Part shown: positions 1 through 5,714 of the stretch, in pieces
Position numbering within the stretch: the first letter of the stretch is position 1
How the letters are laid out: each line of letters opens with the position of its first letter
Origin: Hyphomicrobiales bacterium
Lineage (GTDB): Bacteria; Pseudomonadota; Alphaproteobacteria; Rhizobiales; Xanthobacteraceae
DNA: 7,479 bases
NCBI GenBank assembly: GCA_003164375.1
Contig: PLTE01000259.1
Coordinates: 1-7,479 of the forward strand
Direction of reading: 5' to 3'
Program-made: the position numbers and the translations under genes
The notes under the pieces: model-generated
The model's database searches: none
Seen by the model: the letters and a program-made list of their open reading frames with translations, nothing else
What the model was told of the DNA's origin: nothing

Positions 1-757
1 TGGAGCCGAAGCCGCCGCCGAGGAACGGACTGCGGATGTGGATCTTGTCCGGCGCAATCCCGAACAGTCCGGCGATGCGCCCTTGCGCCATGGCAAGACC
101 CTGGCTCGGCGTATCGACGACAAGCGTATCGCCGTCCCACGCGGCCACGATCGCATGCGGCTCCATCGCATTGTGATACTGCGGCGCGGTCTCGTAGGTC
201 GCCTCGATTTGCCGCGCAGCGGCGGCAAGACCGGCCTCGACATCGCCGCGACGAACTTCGGTCGGATTGCCGACGCCGACGGCTCCCGGCACGAAGCTTG
301 CGGCCGCATCCAATCCCATGCGCGCCGGCTCGACTTCATAGCGCGGCGACAGCAATGTCGCTCCCTCGGTCGCTGACTCGAGCGTTTTAGCGATGACGAC
401 AGCGATCGGCTGGTTGACGTAGCGGACCCGGTCGTTTTGCAACAGATCGAGCCGGAACATGAAGGGATTGGATTTTTCGTCCGGATCCTGCGCCAGCTTC
501 GGTTTGTTGCCTGGCGTCATGACCGCAACGACACCGGGGTGCGCCATCGCCGCGTCGACGTCGAGAACCGTGACGCGGCCACGCGCAATAGTGCTCACCG
601 CCAGCGCCGCATAGAGCATGCCGTCCGGATGGTTGTCGGCGGCGTAGCGCGCGGTCCCGGTGACTTTGAGGATGCCGTCGCGACGGGTCAGCGGCTGACC
701 GATGTTGGAGCCGTGCCGAACATGAGCGGGGTTCTGCGTCAGCGCGATCTCAGGCAT
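1..757 (-). CDS. Molybdopterin-binding catalytic subunit of a xanthine dehydrogenase/aldehyde oxidoreductase-family enzyme, N-terminal part only
   Basis: This is the large (Moco) subunit of a molybdenum hydroxylase, which inserts a water-derived oxygen into an aldehyde or N-heterocycle. The visible 252 residues hold the N-terminal hammerhead domain: QPLTRRDGILKVTGTARYAAD near residues 20-40, then VNQPIAVVIAKT around 120-132. The Moco-binding part begins with YHNAMEPHAIVAAWDGD around 194-210 and FLGGGFGS at 245-252. The GGGFG stretch is a family signature close to the cofactor. The rest, including the catalytic glutamate, lies beyond the window. Its start overlaps the FAD-subunit stop by 8 bases (ATGCCTGA), and a GGAG sits 9 bases before the ATG, which supports this start and translational coupling. 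There is no signal peptide. PaoC-like aldehyde oxidase is the closest family I can name. The substrate cannot be read from this fragment. Confidence 0.95.
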   Translation of the reverse strand, partial: MPEIALTQNPAHVRHGSNIGQPLTRRDGILKVTGTARYAADNHPDGMLYAALAVSTIARGRVTVLDVDAAMAHPGVVAVMTPGNKPKLAQDPDEKSNPFMFRLDLLQNDRVRYVNQPIAVVIAKTLESATEGATLLSPRYEVEPARMGLDAAASFVPGAVGVGNPTEVRRGDVEAGLAAAARQIEATYETAPQYHNAMEPHAIVAAWDGDTLVVDTPSQGLAMAQGRIAGLFGIAPDKIHIRSPFLGGGFGS

Positions 758-1808
758 GGATGACTTCTCCGGAAACGGCGGCGAAAGGCGATGCGGGGAG
801 CGCGGGCATGCGCTCGGGCGTGCCGGCCGCGGCGAGCGTGAGCGCACGCTTAACGATCCGCCGCGCCAGTTCGATCTTGAAACCGTTGCCGCCTGAGGGT
901 TTTGCGGCAGCGAGCGCTGATTGCGCGGCGCGGTCGAACAGCGCGGCATCGGCGCGGGCGCCGTTGAGGATCGCTTCCGCCTCGCGCGCTCGCCACGGTT
1001 TTAGGGCAACGCCCCCGAGCGCCAGGCGCGCCTCGGCAATCGCACCACCTGCGATGCGCAGCGCGGCCGCGGCCGATACCACGGCAAATGCGTAGGAAGT
1101 GCGGTCGCGAATTTTGAGGTAACGGGCGTGCGCCGCGAACTGCGCTGCCGCCGCCGGCAGACGCAGCGCGACGATCATCTCGCCAGGCTCAAGCATGCTC
1201 TCGCGTTGCGGCGTATCGCCCGGCAAGCGATGAAAATTCTCGAGCGGTATTTCACGCCGTCCGGCTTCGCCTTCGATTTCGACCACGGCGTCGAGCGCGA
1301 CCAGAGGCACACAGAAATCGGACGGATGGGTTGCGATGCAGCTCTCGCTCCACCCCAAGACCGCGTGCTGCCTGTTGTCGCCAAAGCGGGCATCGCAGCC
1401 CGCACCGGGATCGCGCTTGTTGCAGGCGCTGGCTGTGTCGTAGAAGTAAGCGCAGCGCGTTCGCTGCAAAAGATTGCCGCCAACGGTGGCGGCGTTGCGC
1501 AGCTGCGCGGAGGCGCCCGACAGCAGCGCCTCGGCGACCGCGGGAAAGCGCCGTGCAAAGCTCAAGTCGCGCGCGAGATCGGCGTTGCGCACCAGCGCGC
1601 CGATCCGCACCCCGCCGTCGGCAAGCTCCTCGATGCGGTCGAGGTCAGGCAGGTGACTGACGTCGACCAGCCGGTTCGGGCGGCTCACGCCGCCCTTCAT
1701 CAGATCGAGAAGATTGGTGCCGGCGGCCAGATAGACTGCGCCCGGCTCGGCTGCGGCTGCGACTGCGGCTTGCACCGTCGCCGGCCTCACATAATCGAAC
1801 GGCTTCAT
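750..1808 (-). CDS. FAD-binding subunit with a [4Fe-4S] loop (PaoB/YagS-like), molybdenum hydroxylase
   Basis: This 352-residue medium subunit carries FAD and passes electrons between the iron-sulfur subunit and the final acceptor. FAD-contact motifs are visible: YLAAGTNLLDLMKGG at about 26-40 and TVGGNLLQRTRC at 108-119. The C-terminal part (about 230-340) matches the CO dehydrogenase flavoprotein C-terminal domain. Between the FAD motifs and residue 166 is a loop with cysteines at 119, 129, 138 and 157. Known PaoB/YagS and 4-hydroxybenzoyl-CoA reductase beta subunits use such a loop to hold an extra [4Fe-4S] cluster; ordinary xanthine dehydrogenases lack it. The ATG at 1808 overlaps the upstream stop by 4 bases (ATGA), and AAGGA lies about 7 bases before it. 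The same frame stays open to 2177, but that part lies opposite the [2Fe-2S] gene in another frame and is not family-like, so I start at MKPFDY. Confidence 0.95.
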   Translation of the reverse strand: MKPFDYVRPATVQAAVAAAAEPGAVYLAAGTNLLDLMKGGVSRPNRLVDVSHLPDLDRIEELADGGVRIGALVRNADLARDLSFARRFPAVAEALLSGASAQLRNAATVGGNLLQRTRCAYFYDTASACNKRDPGAGCDARFGDNRQHAVLGWSESCIATHPSDFCVPLVALDAVVEIEGEAGRREIPLENFHRLPGDTPQRESMLEPGEMIVALRLPAAAAQFAAHARYLKIRDRTSYAFAVVSAAAALRIAGGAIAEARLALGGVALKPWRAREAEAILNGARADAALFDRAAQSALAAAKPSGGNGFKIELARRIVKRALTLAAAGTPERMPALPASPFAAVSGEVIHA

Positions 1809-2314
1809 GCGACTTTCCTTACGCTTGCCGCGCCAAGCGCCTTTTGCGCCTCCAGCACCGCTTCGGTGATGCCCTGATAGGCGCCGCAGCGGCAAAGATT
1901 TCCGCTCATGGCTTCGCGCACCCGCTCCGGATCGTCGCCCGCCTCGCCTTCTTGGATCACGGCGATCGCGCTCATGATCTGGCCGGGCGTACAAAAGCCG
2001 CACTGCAAGCCGTCGTGCGCGATAAAGGCTTCCTGCACCGGATGAAGCCTGCCGCCCTGCGCCCCACTTTGCGCCACGCCTTCGATGGTTAGCACCTCGG
2101 CGCCGTCGTGGCTGATCGCCAGCGCGAGGCACGAATTGATCCGCCGGCCGTCGACGATGACCGTGCAGGCGCCGCACTGCCCGCGATCGCAGCCCTTCTT
2201 GGTGCCGGTCAAATGCAGGTGCTCGCGCAACAGATCGAGCAGTGTCACGCGAGGATCGTCGATCTCGATCGTTCGCTTGACGCCGTTCACGGTCAGAGTC
2301 GTTGGAACGCTCAT
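1805..2314 (-). CDS. [2Fe-2S] iron-sulfur subunit (PaoA/YagT- or CoxS-like), molybdenum hydroxylase
   Basis: This 169-residue small subunit relays electrons from the molybdenum centre through two [2Fe-2S] clusters. The N-terminal ferredoxin-like domain has the plant-type cysteine set C42, C47, C50 and C62 (GCDRGQCGACTV then NSC). The C-terminal helical domain has C105 and C108 (QCGFCTPGQ) and C141 and C143 (NLCRCGAYQG). All eight expected ligands are present, and the length is normal for the family. The start at 2314 (MSVPTTLTVNG) is preceded by GGAG with 7 bases between. An in-frame ATG at 2347 would add 11 residues but has less support. E. coli PaoA carries a Tat signal; neither start here gives a twin-arginine sequence, so I infer a cytoplasmic enzyme. 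It is the first gene of the operon, overlapping the FAD subunit by ATGA. Confidence 0.96.
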   Translation of the reverse strand: MSVPTTLTVNGVKRTIEIDDPRVTLLDLLREHLHLTGTKKGCDRGQCGACTVIVDGRRINSCLALAISHDGAEVLTIEGVAQSGAQGGRLHPVQEAFIAHDGLQCGFCTPGQIMSAIAVIQEGEAGDDPERVREAMSGNLCRCGAYQGITEAVLEAQKALGAASVRKVA

Positions 2315-2338
2315 CGGGGGGCTCCGAAGCAGTGCTGG

Positions 2339-2348
2339 TTTGCGCAAA
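2339..2348. promoter_or_regulatory. Palindrome TTTGCGCAAA in the divergent intergenic region
   Basis: This perfect 10-bp palindrome lies between the predicted operon promoter and the ribosome binding site of the [2Fe-2S] gene. Its position in the untranslated leader, within the only regulatory gap of the divergent pair, makes it a possible second protein-binding site. A 10-bp palindrome can occur by chance, so confidence is low. Confidence 0.3.
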
Positions 2349-2379
2349 TCGCGCGTTCTATGGCAGCGTGGCTTTATGG

Positions 2380-2408
2380 CATATACGGAGGATGCCTCCG
2401 CTTTTCAA
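2380..2408 (-). promoter_or_regulatory. Predicted sigma-70-type promoter of the molybdenum hydroxylase operon
   Basis: On the minus strand, TTGAAA (2408-2403, five of six to TTGACA) and TATATG (2385-2380, four of six to TATAAT) are separated by exactly 17 bases. Transcription would start near 2373 and leave a leader of about 60 bases before the GGAG and ATG of the [2Fe-2S] gene. The spacer consists almost entirely of a perfect inverted repeat, listed separately. This is a pattern call only; no start site is known. Confidence 0.6.
2386..2400. promoter_or_regulatory. Inverted repeat CGGAGG-ATG-CCTCCG, candidate TetR operator
   Basis: Two perfect 6-bp arms flank a 3-bp centre. The repeat sits between the -35 and -10 hexamers of the predicted minus-strand promoter, beginning directly at the -10 edge. 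A dimeric repressor bound here would block RNA polymerase. The adjacent divergent TetR-family gene is the obvious candidate binder, and autoregulation is also possible because the site lies 43 bp before that gene's start. TetR sites are often palindromes of 15-20 bp, so the size fits. The assignment to this regulator is inference. Confidence 0.55.
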
Positions 2409-2442
2409 GCCGCGCTCAGATGCCAAGCCTTATAGAGATGAA

Positions 2443-3069
2443 ATGGATGGCATGAGGCAATCCGACAAGGGCAGGCGCAAGCCGCGCGCCGACGCCGTGC
2501 GCAATCGCGAGCGCGTCGTTGAGGCGGCAAGAGCCGTCTTCAGCGCCGGCGGCCCCGAGGCAAGCCTCGAAGCGGTCGCCCGCTTGGCCGGGGTCGGCAT
2601 CGGCACGCTCTACCGGCATTTCCCCACCCGCGAAGCCTTATTCGAAGCCGTGTACCGCCGCGAAGTGCAGCATCTTGCGGAGCTTGCCGAACAGTTGAAG
2701 CAAGAGGCGGAACCCGTCGAGGCGCTACGCCGCTGGATGCGCTCGAATGTAAAATTCGTCGCCACCAAAAAAGGCATGTCGGCAGCGCTCGCTCTGGCCG
2801 CCTACAACAACTCGGAACTGTTCTCTTATTCGTTCGACCGGCTGACCCGCGCCGTCGGAGGCCTTTTGGACCGCGCCATCGCGTCAGGCGAAATCCGCAG
2901 CGACATCAAGCCGGAAGACCTGCTGCGCGCGCTGATCGGCATGTGCTATATGCACGACCAACCGGGCTGGCAAACCAGCGTGTTACGGCTGGTCGATGTT
3001 TTCGTCGACGGGCTGCGGATTAGACCCGACACCCCCCGCGCCAAAGCCAAGCCAAGAAAATCGCGGTGA
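2443..3069 (+). CDS. TetR/AcrR-family transcriptional regulator
   Basis: This 208-residue protein has the normal length for a TetR repressor. The N-terminal DNA-binding domain runs from RNRERVVEAARAVFSAGG at about 20-37 through LEAVARLAGVGIGTLYRHFPTREALFEAVY at about 42-71. The GVGIGTLYRHF part is the recognition helix with the family's typical T-L-Y-x-H-F ending. The C-terminal domain, about residues 80-200, would bind a small ligand; nothing in it names that ligand. Start choice is uncertain. ATG 2443 has AGAG five bases upstream, ATG 2452 is three codons later, and the frame is open from 2302, which would overlap the divergent gene. It is divergent from the oxidoreductase operon with about 128 bp between, so it probably represses that operon and perhaps itself, with an aldehyde or aromatic acid as a plausible inducer (inference). 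Confidence 0.92.
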   Translation: MDGMRQSDKGRRKPRADAVRNRERVVEAARAVFSAGGPEASLEAVARLAGVGIGTLYRHFPTREALFEAVYRREVQHLAELAEQLKQEAEPVEALRRWMRSNVKFVATKKGMSAALALAAYNNSELFSYSFDRLTRAVGGLLDRAIASGEIRSDIKPEDLLRALIGMCYMHDQPGWQTSVLRLVDVFVDGLRIRPDTPRAKAKPRKSR

Positions 3070-3074
3070 TTCTG

Positions 3075-3104
3075 CCGCCGCCGTCCGCGAAACGGGCGAG
3101 GCGG
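3075..3104. terminator. GC-rich hairpin between convergent genes, possible weak terminator
   Basis: CCGCC (3075-3079) can pair with GGCGG (3100-3104), and an inner CCGT/ACGG stem can form around CCGCGAA. It lies just after the TetR-family stop and before the convergent receptor stop, where a terminator for either strand would be expected. There is no proper T-run on either side, only TTCCTCC on the plus strand, so this is weakly supported. Confidence 0.22.
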
Positions 3105-3138
3105 TTCCTCCCCATCGCGGCAGCGACCGTGATCGAAT

Positions 3139-4329
3139 CTATTCGGCGCGAATGCCCGCGGCTTTGATGATAGGCCACCATTTGGCGATTTCGGCGCGCT
3201 GCAGCGCATCGAGCGCCTCGGGCGTTTGCTGGTCGCGCGGTGGCACGTCGAGGCCGAGCGCTGCGAAGCGCTCGCGGGCCTGCGCATCGGCAAGCCCATC
3301 CTGCACGGCACGGCTGAGTTTGGCGATGATTTCGGGCGGCGTGCCCTTCGGCGCCCACAGACCGTGCCAGACATTAATGTAGAGCCCCGGCGCGCCGGCT
3401 TCGTCGACCGTCGGAATGTCCGGCAGCGATGCGAGCCGGGTCTTTGCGGTCACCGCATAGGCCCTGACCTCGCCGCCGCGGACCTGCTGCGAGGAATCCG
3501 ACACCTGATCGACGATCAGATCGATATTGCCGCCGAGGAGATCGAGCAGCGCCGGTCCGGTGCCGCGATAAGGCACGAATCGCAGATTGGCTCCGATGGC
3601 GTTCTGGAAATAAATGGCAGCGACATGGGAGGCGGAGCCGAGGCCCGCGGTGCCGTCGGTCACCTGCTTGCCGGCCCGATTGTTAGCGGCGATCCAGGCG
3701 ATGAGCTCTTTCAGGTTGGTCGCCGGCACGCTGTTCTTGCTGACGATCAGCATCGGATTGTTGGGCAGGACCGAGATCGGCTCAAGATCTTTCAAAAGGT
3801 CGTAGGACAGATCGTAGATGGCGCCGTTGAGGACATGGGTGCTCCAATGGCCGATTGAGAGCGTGTAGCCGTCACCGGGGCTGTGCGCGACATGGCCGAC
3901 GCCGATACTGCCGGCCGCGCCGGTGATGTTTTCGACGACGACGGTCTGGCCGAGCGAACGCCCCATCGGGCCGGCCAGAACCCGCGCCACCGTGTCGGTC
4001 GGCCCGCCAGCCGCGAACGGTACGATCAAGGTAACCGGGCGCGACGGATAGAAGTCTGCGGCCGCAGCGGGACCCATAAGCGCAAGTGACATAAGCGCAA
4101 GTGAGGTAAGCGCAAGTGACATGAGCGCAAATGACGTGAGCGCAGCCGAGAGCGCGGCGACAACAACGATGCGAACAGAAGCGATCGCTGCGCGCAATGG
4201 CCGCGCAGTTCTGTTATGCGTGCGCCGAGTTTCAATCAAAGCATGATCCGACGATTCCAGATTCACCGATCTTTGGTCCAGCACACTTTGGCCAAATATG
4301 CTTTGGTCAAATATGCGTCTGTCAAACAT
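3139..4329 (-). CDS. Tripartite tricarboxylate transporter receptor (TctC/Bug family) with a repeat-rich, extended N-terminus
   Basis: This is a periplasmic solute-binding receptor of the Bug family, which captures carboxylates or other small acids for a TctAB permease. The mature part, from about residue 92 (DFYPSRPVTLIVPFAAGG), has family hallmarks: FAAGGPTDTVAR with the ligand-contacting region around D112, ENITGAAGSIG, and PYRGTGPALLDLLGG followed by NIDL. About 305 mature residues is normal. The N-terminus is not normal. From the ATG at 4329 there are about 91 residues before the mature part instead of about 25: pentad repeats at 1-20, a basic stretch, then a hydrophobic run of roughly 38 residues built from another pentad repeat, ending GPAAAA before DFYP, a likely signal peptidase I site. 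The start is supported by GGAG 7 bases upstream. The frame is open to 4464 without family similarity. No TctA/TctB genes are in the window. The ligand is unknown. Confidence 0.9.
   Translation of the reverse strand: MFDRRIFDQSIFGQSVLDQRSVNLESSDHALIETRRTHNRTARPLRAAIASVRIVVVAALSAALTSFALMSLALTSLALMSLALMGPAAAADFYPSRPVTLIVPFAAGGPTDTVARVLAGPMGRSLGQTVVVENITGAAGSIGVGHVAHSPGDGYTLSIGHWSTHVLNGAIYDLSYDLLKDLEPISVLPNNPMLIVSKNSVPATNLKELIAWIAANNRAGKQVTDGTAGLGSASHVAAIYFQNAIGANLRFVPYRGTGPALLDLLGGNIDLIVDQVSDSSQQVRGGEVRAYAVTAKTRLASLPDIPTVDEAGAPGLYINVWHGLWAPKGTPPEIIAKLSRAVQDGLADAQARERFAALGLDVPPRDQQTPEALDALQRAEIAKWWPIIKAAGIRAE
4075..4149. repeat. Five 15-bp tandem repeats coding the signal-peptide hydrophobic core
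   Basis: Units based on CATAAGCGCAAGTGA occur at 4075-4089, 4090-4104, 4105-4119, 4120-4134 and 4135-4149. The first two are identical, the third differs in its first two bases, and the last two are more diverged. On the minus strand they code successive pentapeptides: AALTS, FALMS, LALTS, LALMS, LALMG. The period is a whole number of codons, so gain or loss of units keeps the frame and changes only the length of the hydrophobic core. Confidence 0.9.
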
Positions 4330-4330
4330 G
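4271..4330. repeat. Four 15-bp tandem repeats at the receptor's extreme N-terminus
   Basis: Units occur at 4271-4285, 4286-4300, 4301-4315 and 4316-4330. The middle two, CTTTGGCCAAATATG and CTTTGGTCAAATATG, differ at one base; the outer two are more diverged. On the minus strand they code MFDRR, IFDQS, IFGQS, VLDQR. The last unit includes the start codon. This array has the same period as the signal-peptide array in the same gene but an unrelated sequence. Confidence 0.85.
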
Positions 4331-4606
4331 GGTGCTCTCCCGCTGACCGCCGGCCGGTGCCACGTCCCGCAGCTGGGATCGAATGAAGTGCGATCAGCGC
4401 GACAACGATGCGGACAAGCGGCGCCATCAAGGGCACCGCGCGAGCGGGAGTCAACAGGACGCAAGAAATAAGAACGTCCGTGCCGTCAGGAACGTGGCGC
4501 GCGGCAAATGTTTTTCGTTCACCGATCGCAAGGGGAAGATGCTTCGCCGCGATCGCTCAGTCCCGGCGGCAGTCGGATAGCTTCCGTGTCCTCCTTTACC
4601 GCGCCC
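4330..4606. other. 277-bp gap between the two receptor genes
   Basis: I find no gene here. On the minus strand a GGAG close to 4337 serves the 3139-4329 gene. A strong ribosome-binding-like sequence, AAAGGAGGA (4589-4597), follows the stop of the upstream receptor but has no start codon at usable distance. A minus-strand TTGACT is followed, at 17 bases, only by CTTGAT, a poor -10, so no promoter is called. The inverted pair CGATCGC (4523-4529) and GCGATCG (4549-4555) has a 19-base loop and no T-run. The gap length suggests the two receptors may not share one transcript. Confidence 0.5.
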
Positions 4607-5593
4607 TCACTGCGAGGTGCCCTGAACGCGCGAGTGCTTCAGCAGGGTGCTGAAACGTATGGCTTCCGAATGCAGAAAATTGCCGAGCTGCGGCGGGTTC
4701 ATGTGGAAGATTTCAACGCCCTGCTTGGCAAAGGCATCGCGGACTTCCGGCAGCGCCAGCGCTTTGGCGATTTCCTCGTCCAGGCGCGCGATGATCGGCG
4801 CCGGCGTGCCGCCGGTGGTCATGATGCAAATCCAACTATCGAGTTGCAGTTCAGGTGATCCTGCTTCCGCCGCACTCGGTATTTCCGGAGCAAACGGCGA
4901 ACGTTGCGGCGATAGCACGGCCAACGCTTTGAATGCCCCGGCTCGGACCTGCGGCAACACCGCCGGTAAAGTGCCGATGCCTAAGTCCACCCGGCTTGTC
5001 ATTAAGTGTGGTATGGCTTTGCCGATGCTGTCGTAGATTACAAAAGTGAGATCGATACTGCTGAATTGTGCGAGCATTTCCCCTGCAAGGTGATTGGGTG
5101 TGCCGATCTGCGAAATCGCGATGGTGATAGATCTCGGCTTTTGCTTCGCCATCGCGATGATGTCGGTGATGTTTTTGGCGGGGAAAGCCGGCGACGCGAC
5201 AAGCAGCATCTTCGTCACCACCGCCATCGACACCGGAACAAGATCGCGCTCGTAGTCAAAGCCGGGATTTGGGAACAGCAGAGGATTAACGGCCTGGTTC
5301 AAGCTTGTGACCAAAAGCGTATGGCCGTCGGGCTCCGCCTTCGCGACCAGACCGGCGGCTATATTGCCGCCGGCACCGGGCCGATCTTCCACGACCACAG
5401 GCACCCTGATCGACGTGGAGAGATAATTCGACAGGGCGCGCGGCAAGATATCGACCAAGCCACCGGCCGACGAGATCACCTCGAATTTGAGCGGCTTCGT
5501 CCCCGGCCATTCTTGCGCACCAGACGCCGCCGGCGCGGCACAGACCATAGTCGCGAGCAAAATGCTATATGGTTTCAATAGCTTGCCCCTCAT
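4607..5593 (-). CDS. Tripartite tricarboxylate transporter receptor (TctC/Bug family)
   Basis: This 328-residue periplasmic solute receptor has normal family length. A typical Sec signal peptide covers residues 1-26 (MRGKLLKPYSILLATMVCAA..., ending ASGA before QEWP). The mature fold is recognisable from SSAGGLVDILPRAL (about 41-54, with the conserved aspartate at 48), VVEDRPGAGGNIAAGLVAKAEPDGHTLL in the next third, and NPGFDYERDLVPVSM after it. The usual PY(K/R)G-x-x-PAL loop is altered to VIYDSIGKAIPHLMTSRVDLGIG, suggesting an atypical ligand pocket. It is divergent from the LysR gene with 121 bp between, so LysR control is likely. The ribosome binding site is weak, with only GACCGGAT before the ATG. 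No transporter membrane subunits are nearby, so it may serve a distant TctAB or act as a sensor receptor. Confidence 0.92.
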   Translation of the reverse strand: MRGKLLKPYSILLATMVCAAPAASGAQEWPGTKPLKFEVISSAGGLVDILPRALSNYLSTSIRVPVVVEDRPGAGGNIAAGLVAKAEPDGHTLLVTSLNQAVNPLLFPNPGFDYERDLVPVSMAVVTKMLLVASPAFPAKNITDIIAMAKQKPRSITIAISQIGTPNHLAGEMLAQFSSIDLTFVIYDSIGKAIPHLMTSRVDLGIGTLPAVLPQVRAGAFKALAVLSPQRSPFAPEIPSAAEAGSPELQLDSWICIMTTGGTPAPIIARLDEEIAKALALPEVRDAFAKQGVEIFHMNPPQLGNFLHSEAIRFSTLLKHSRVQGTSQ

Positions 5594-5675
5594 ATCCGGT
5601 CGTGCTCATTTAGCGACGCTGGCAAAAAATCCTCACTCGTGTAAATTGCGCGCGGGTTCCGAAAAGTCGAGCAGA

Positions 5676-5688
5676 TTTTAGCGTAAAA
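5676..5688. promoter_or_regulatory. LysR-type box TTTTA-GCG-TAAAA
   Basis: This perfect inverted repeat with a 3-bp centre has exactly the T-N11-A form typical of LysR-family recognition sites. It lies in the divergent gap, 26 bp before the LysR ATG and 82 bp before the receptor ATG. That position fits autorepression of the regulator and activation of the receptor gene. A second short dyad, AGCG-A-CGCT at 5612-5620, lies nearer the receptor start. Binding by this LysR is inferred from position only. Confidence 0.55.
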
Positions 5689-5714
5689 GCGGCCCTAGCA
5701 GCCGAAAGTTGTCC

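Noticed and set aside
1128..1877. Long plus-strand open frame (249 codons) opposite the FAD subunit gene
   Set aside because: It is antisense to a well-supported flavoprotein and iron-sulfur gene, has no family motifs, and its composition is typical of a GC-rich shadow frame.
1809..2177. Upstream extension of the FAD subunit frame
   Set aside because: The extra 123 codons overlap the [2Fe-2S] gene in another frame and do not resemble the family; the ATG at 1808 has a good ribosome binding site and the typical MKPFDY start.
2302..2442. Earlier starts for the TetR-family gene (ATG 2302 or 2392)
   Set aside because: Start 2302 overlaps the divergent gene and both add non-family residues encoded within the regulatory gap; the GGAGG at 2387-2391 directly abuts ATG 2392, leaving no spacing.
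3226..3858. Plus-strand open frame of 210 codons opposite the repeat-bearing receptor
   Set aside because: It is antisense to a gene with strong Bug-family motifs, with no motif of its own.
4075..4330. Tandem repeats as a CRISPR array or iteron origin
   Set aside because: The units are directly abutting with no spacers, have a codon-multiple period, and lie inside a reading frame with matching pentapeptide repeats.
4523..4555. Inverted pair CGATCGC/GCGATCG as a terminator of the second receptor gene
   Set aside because: The loop is 19 bases and no T-run follows on the minus strand.
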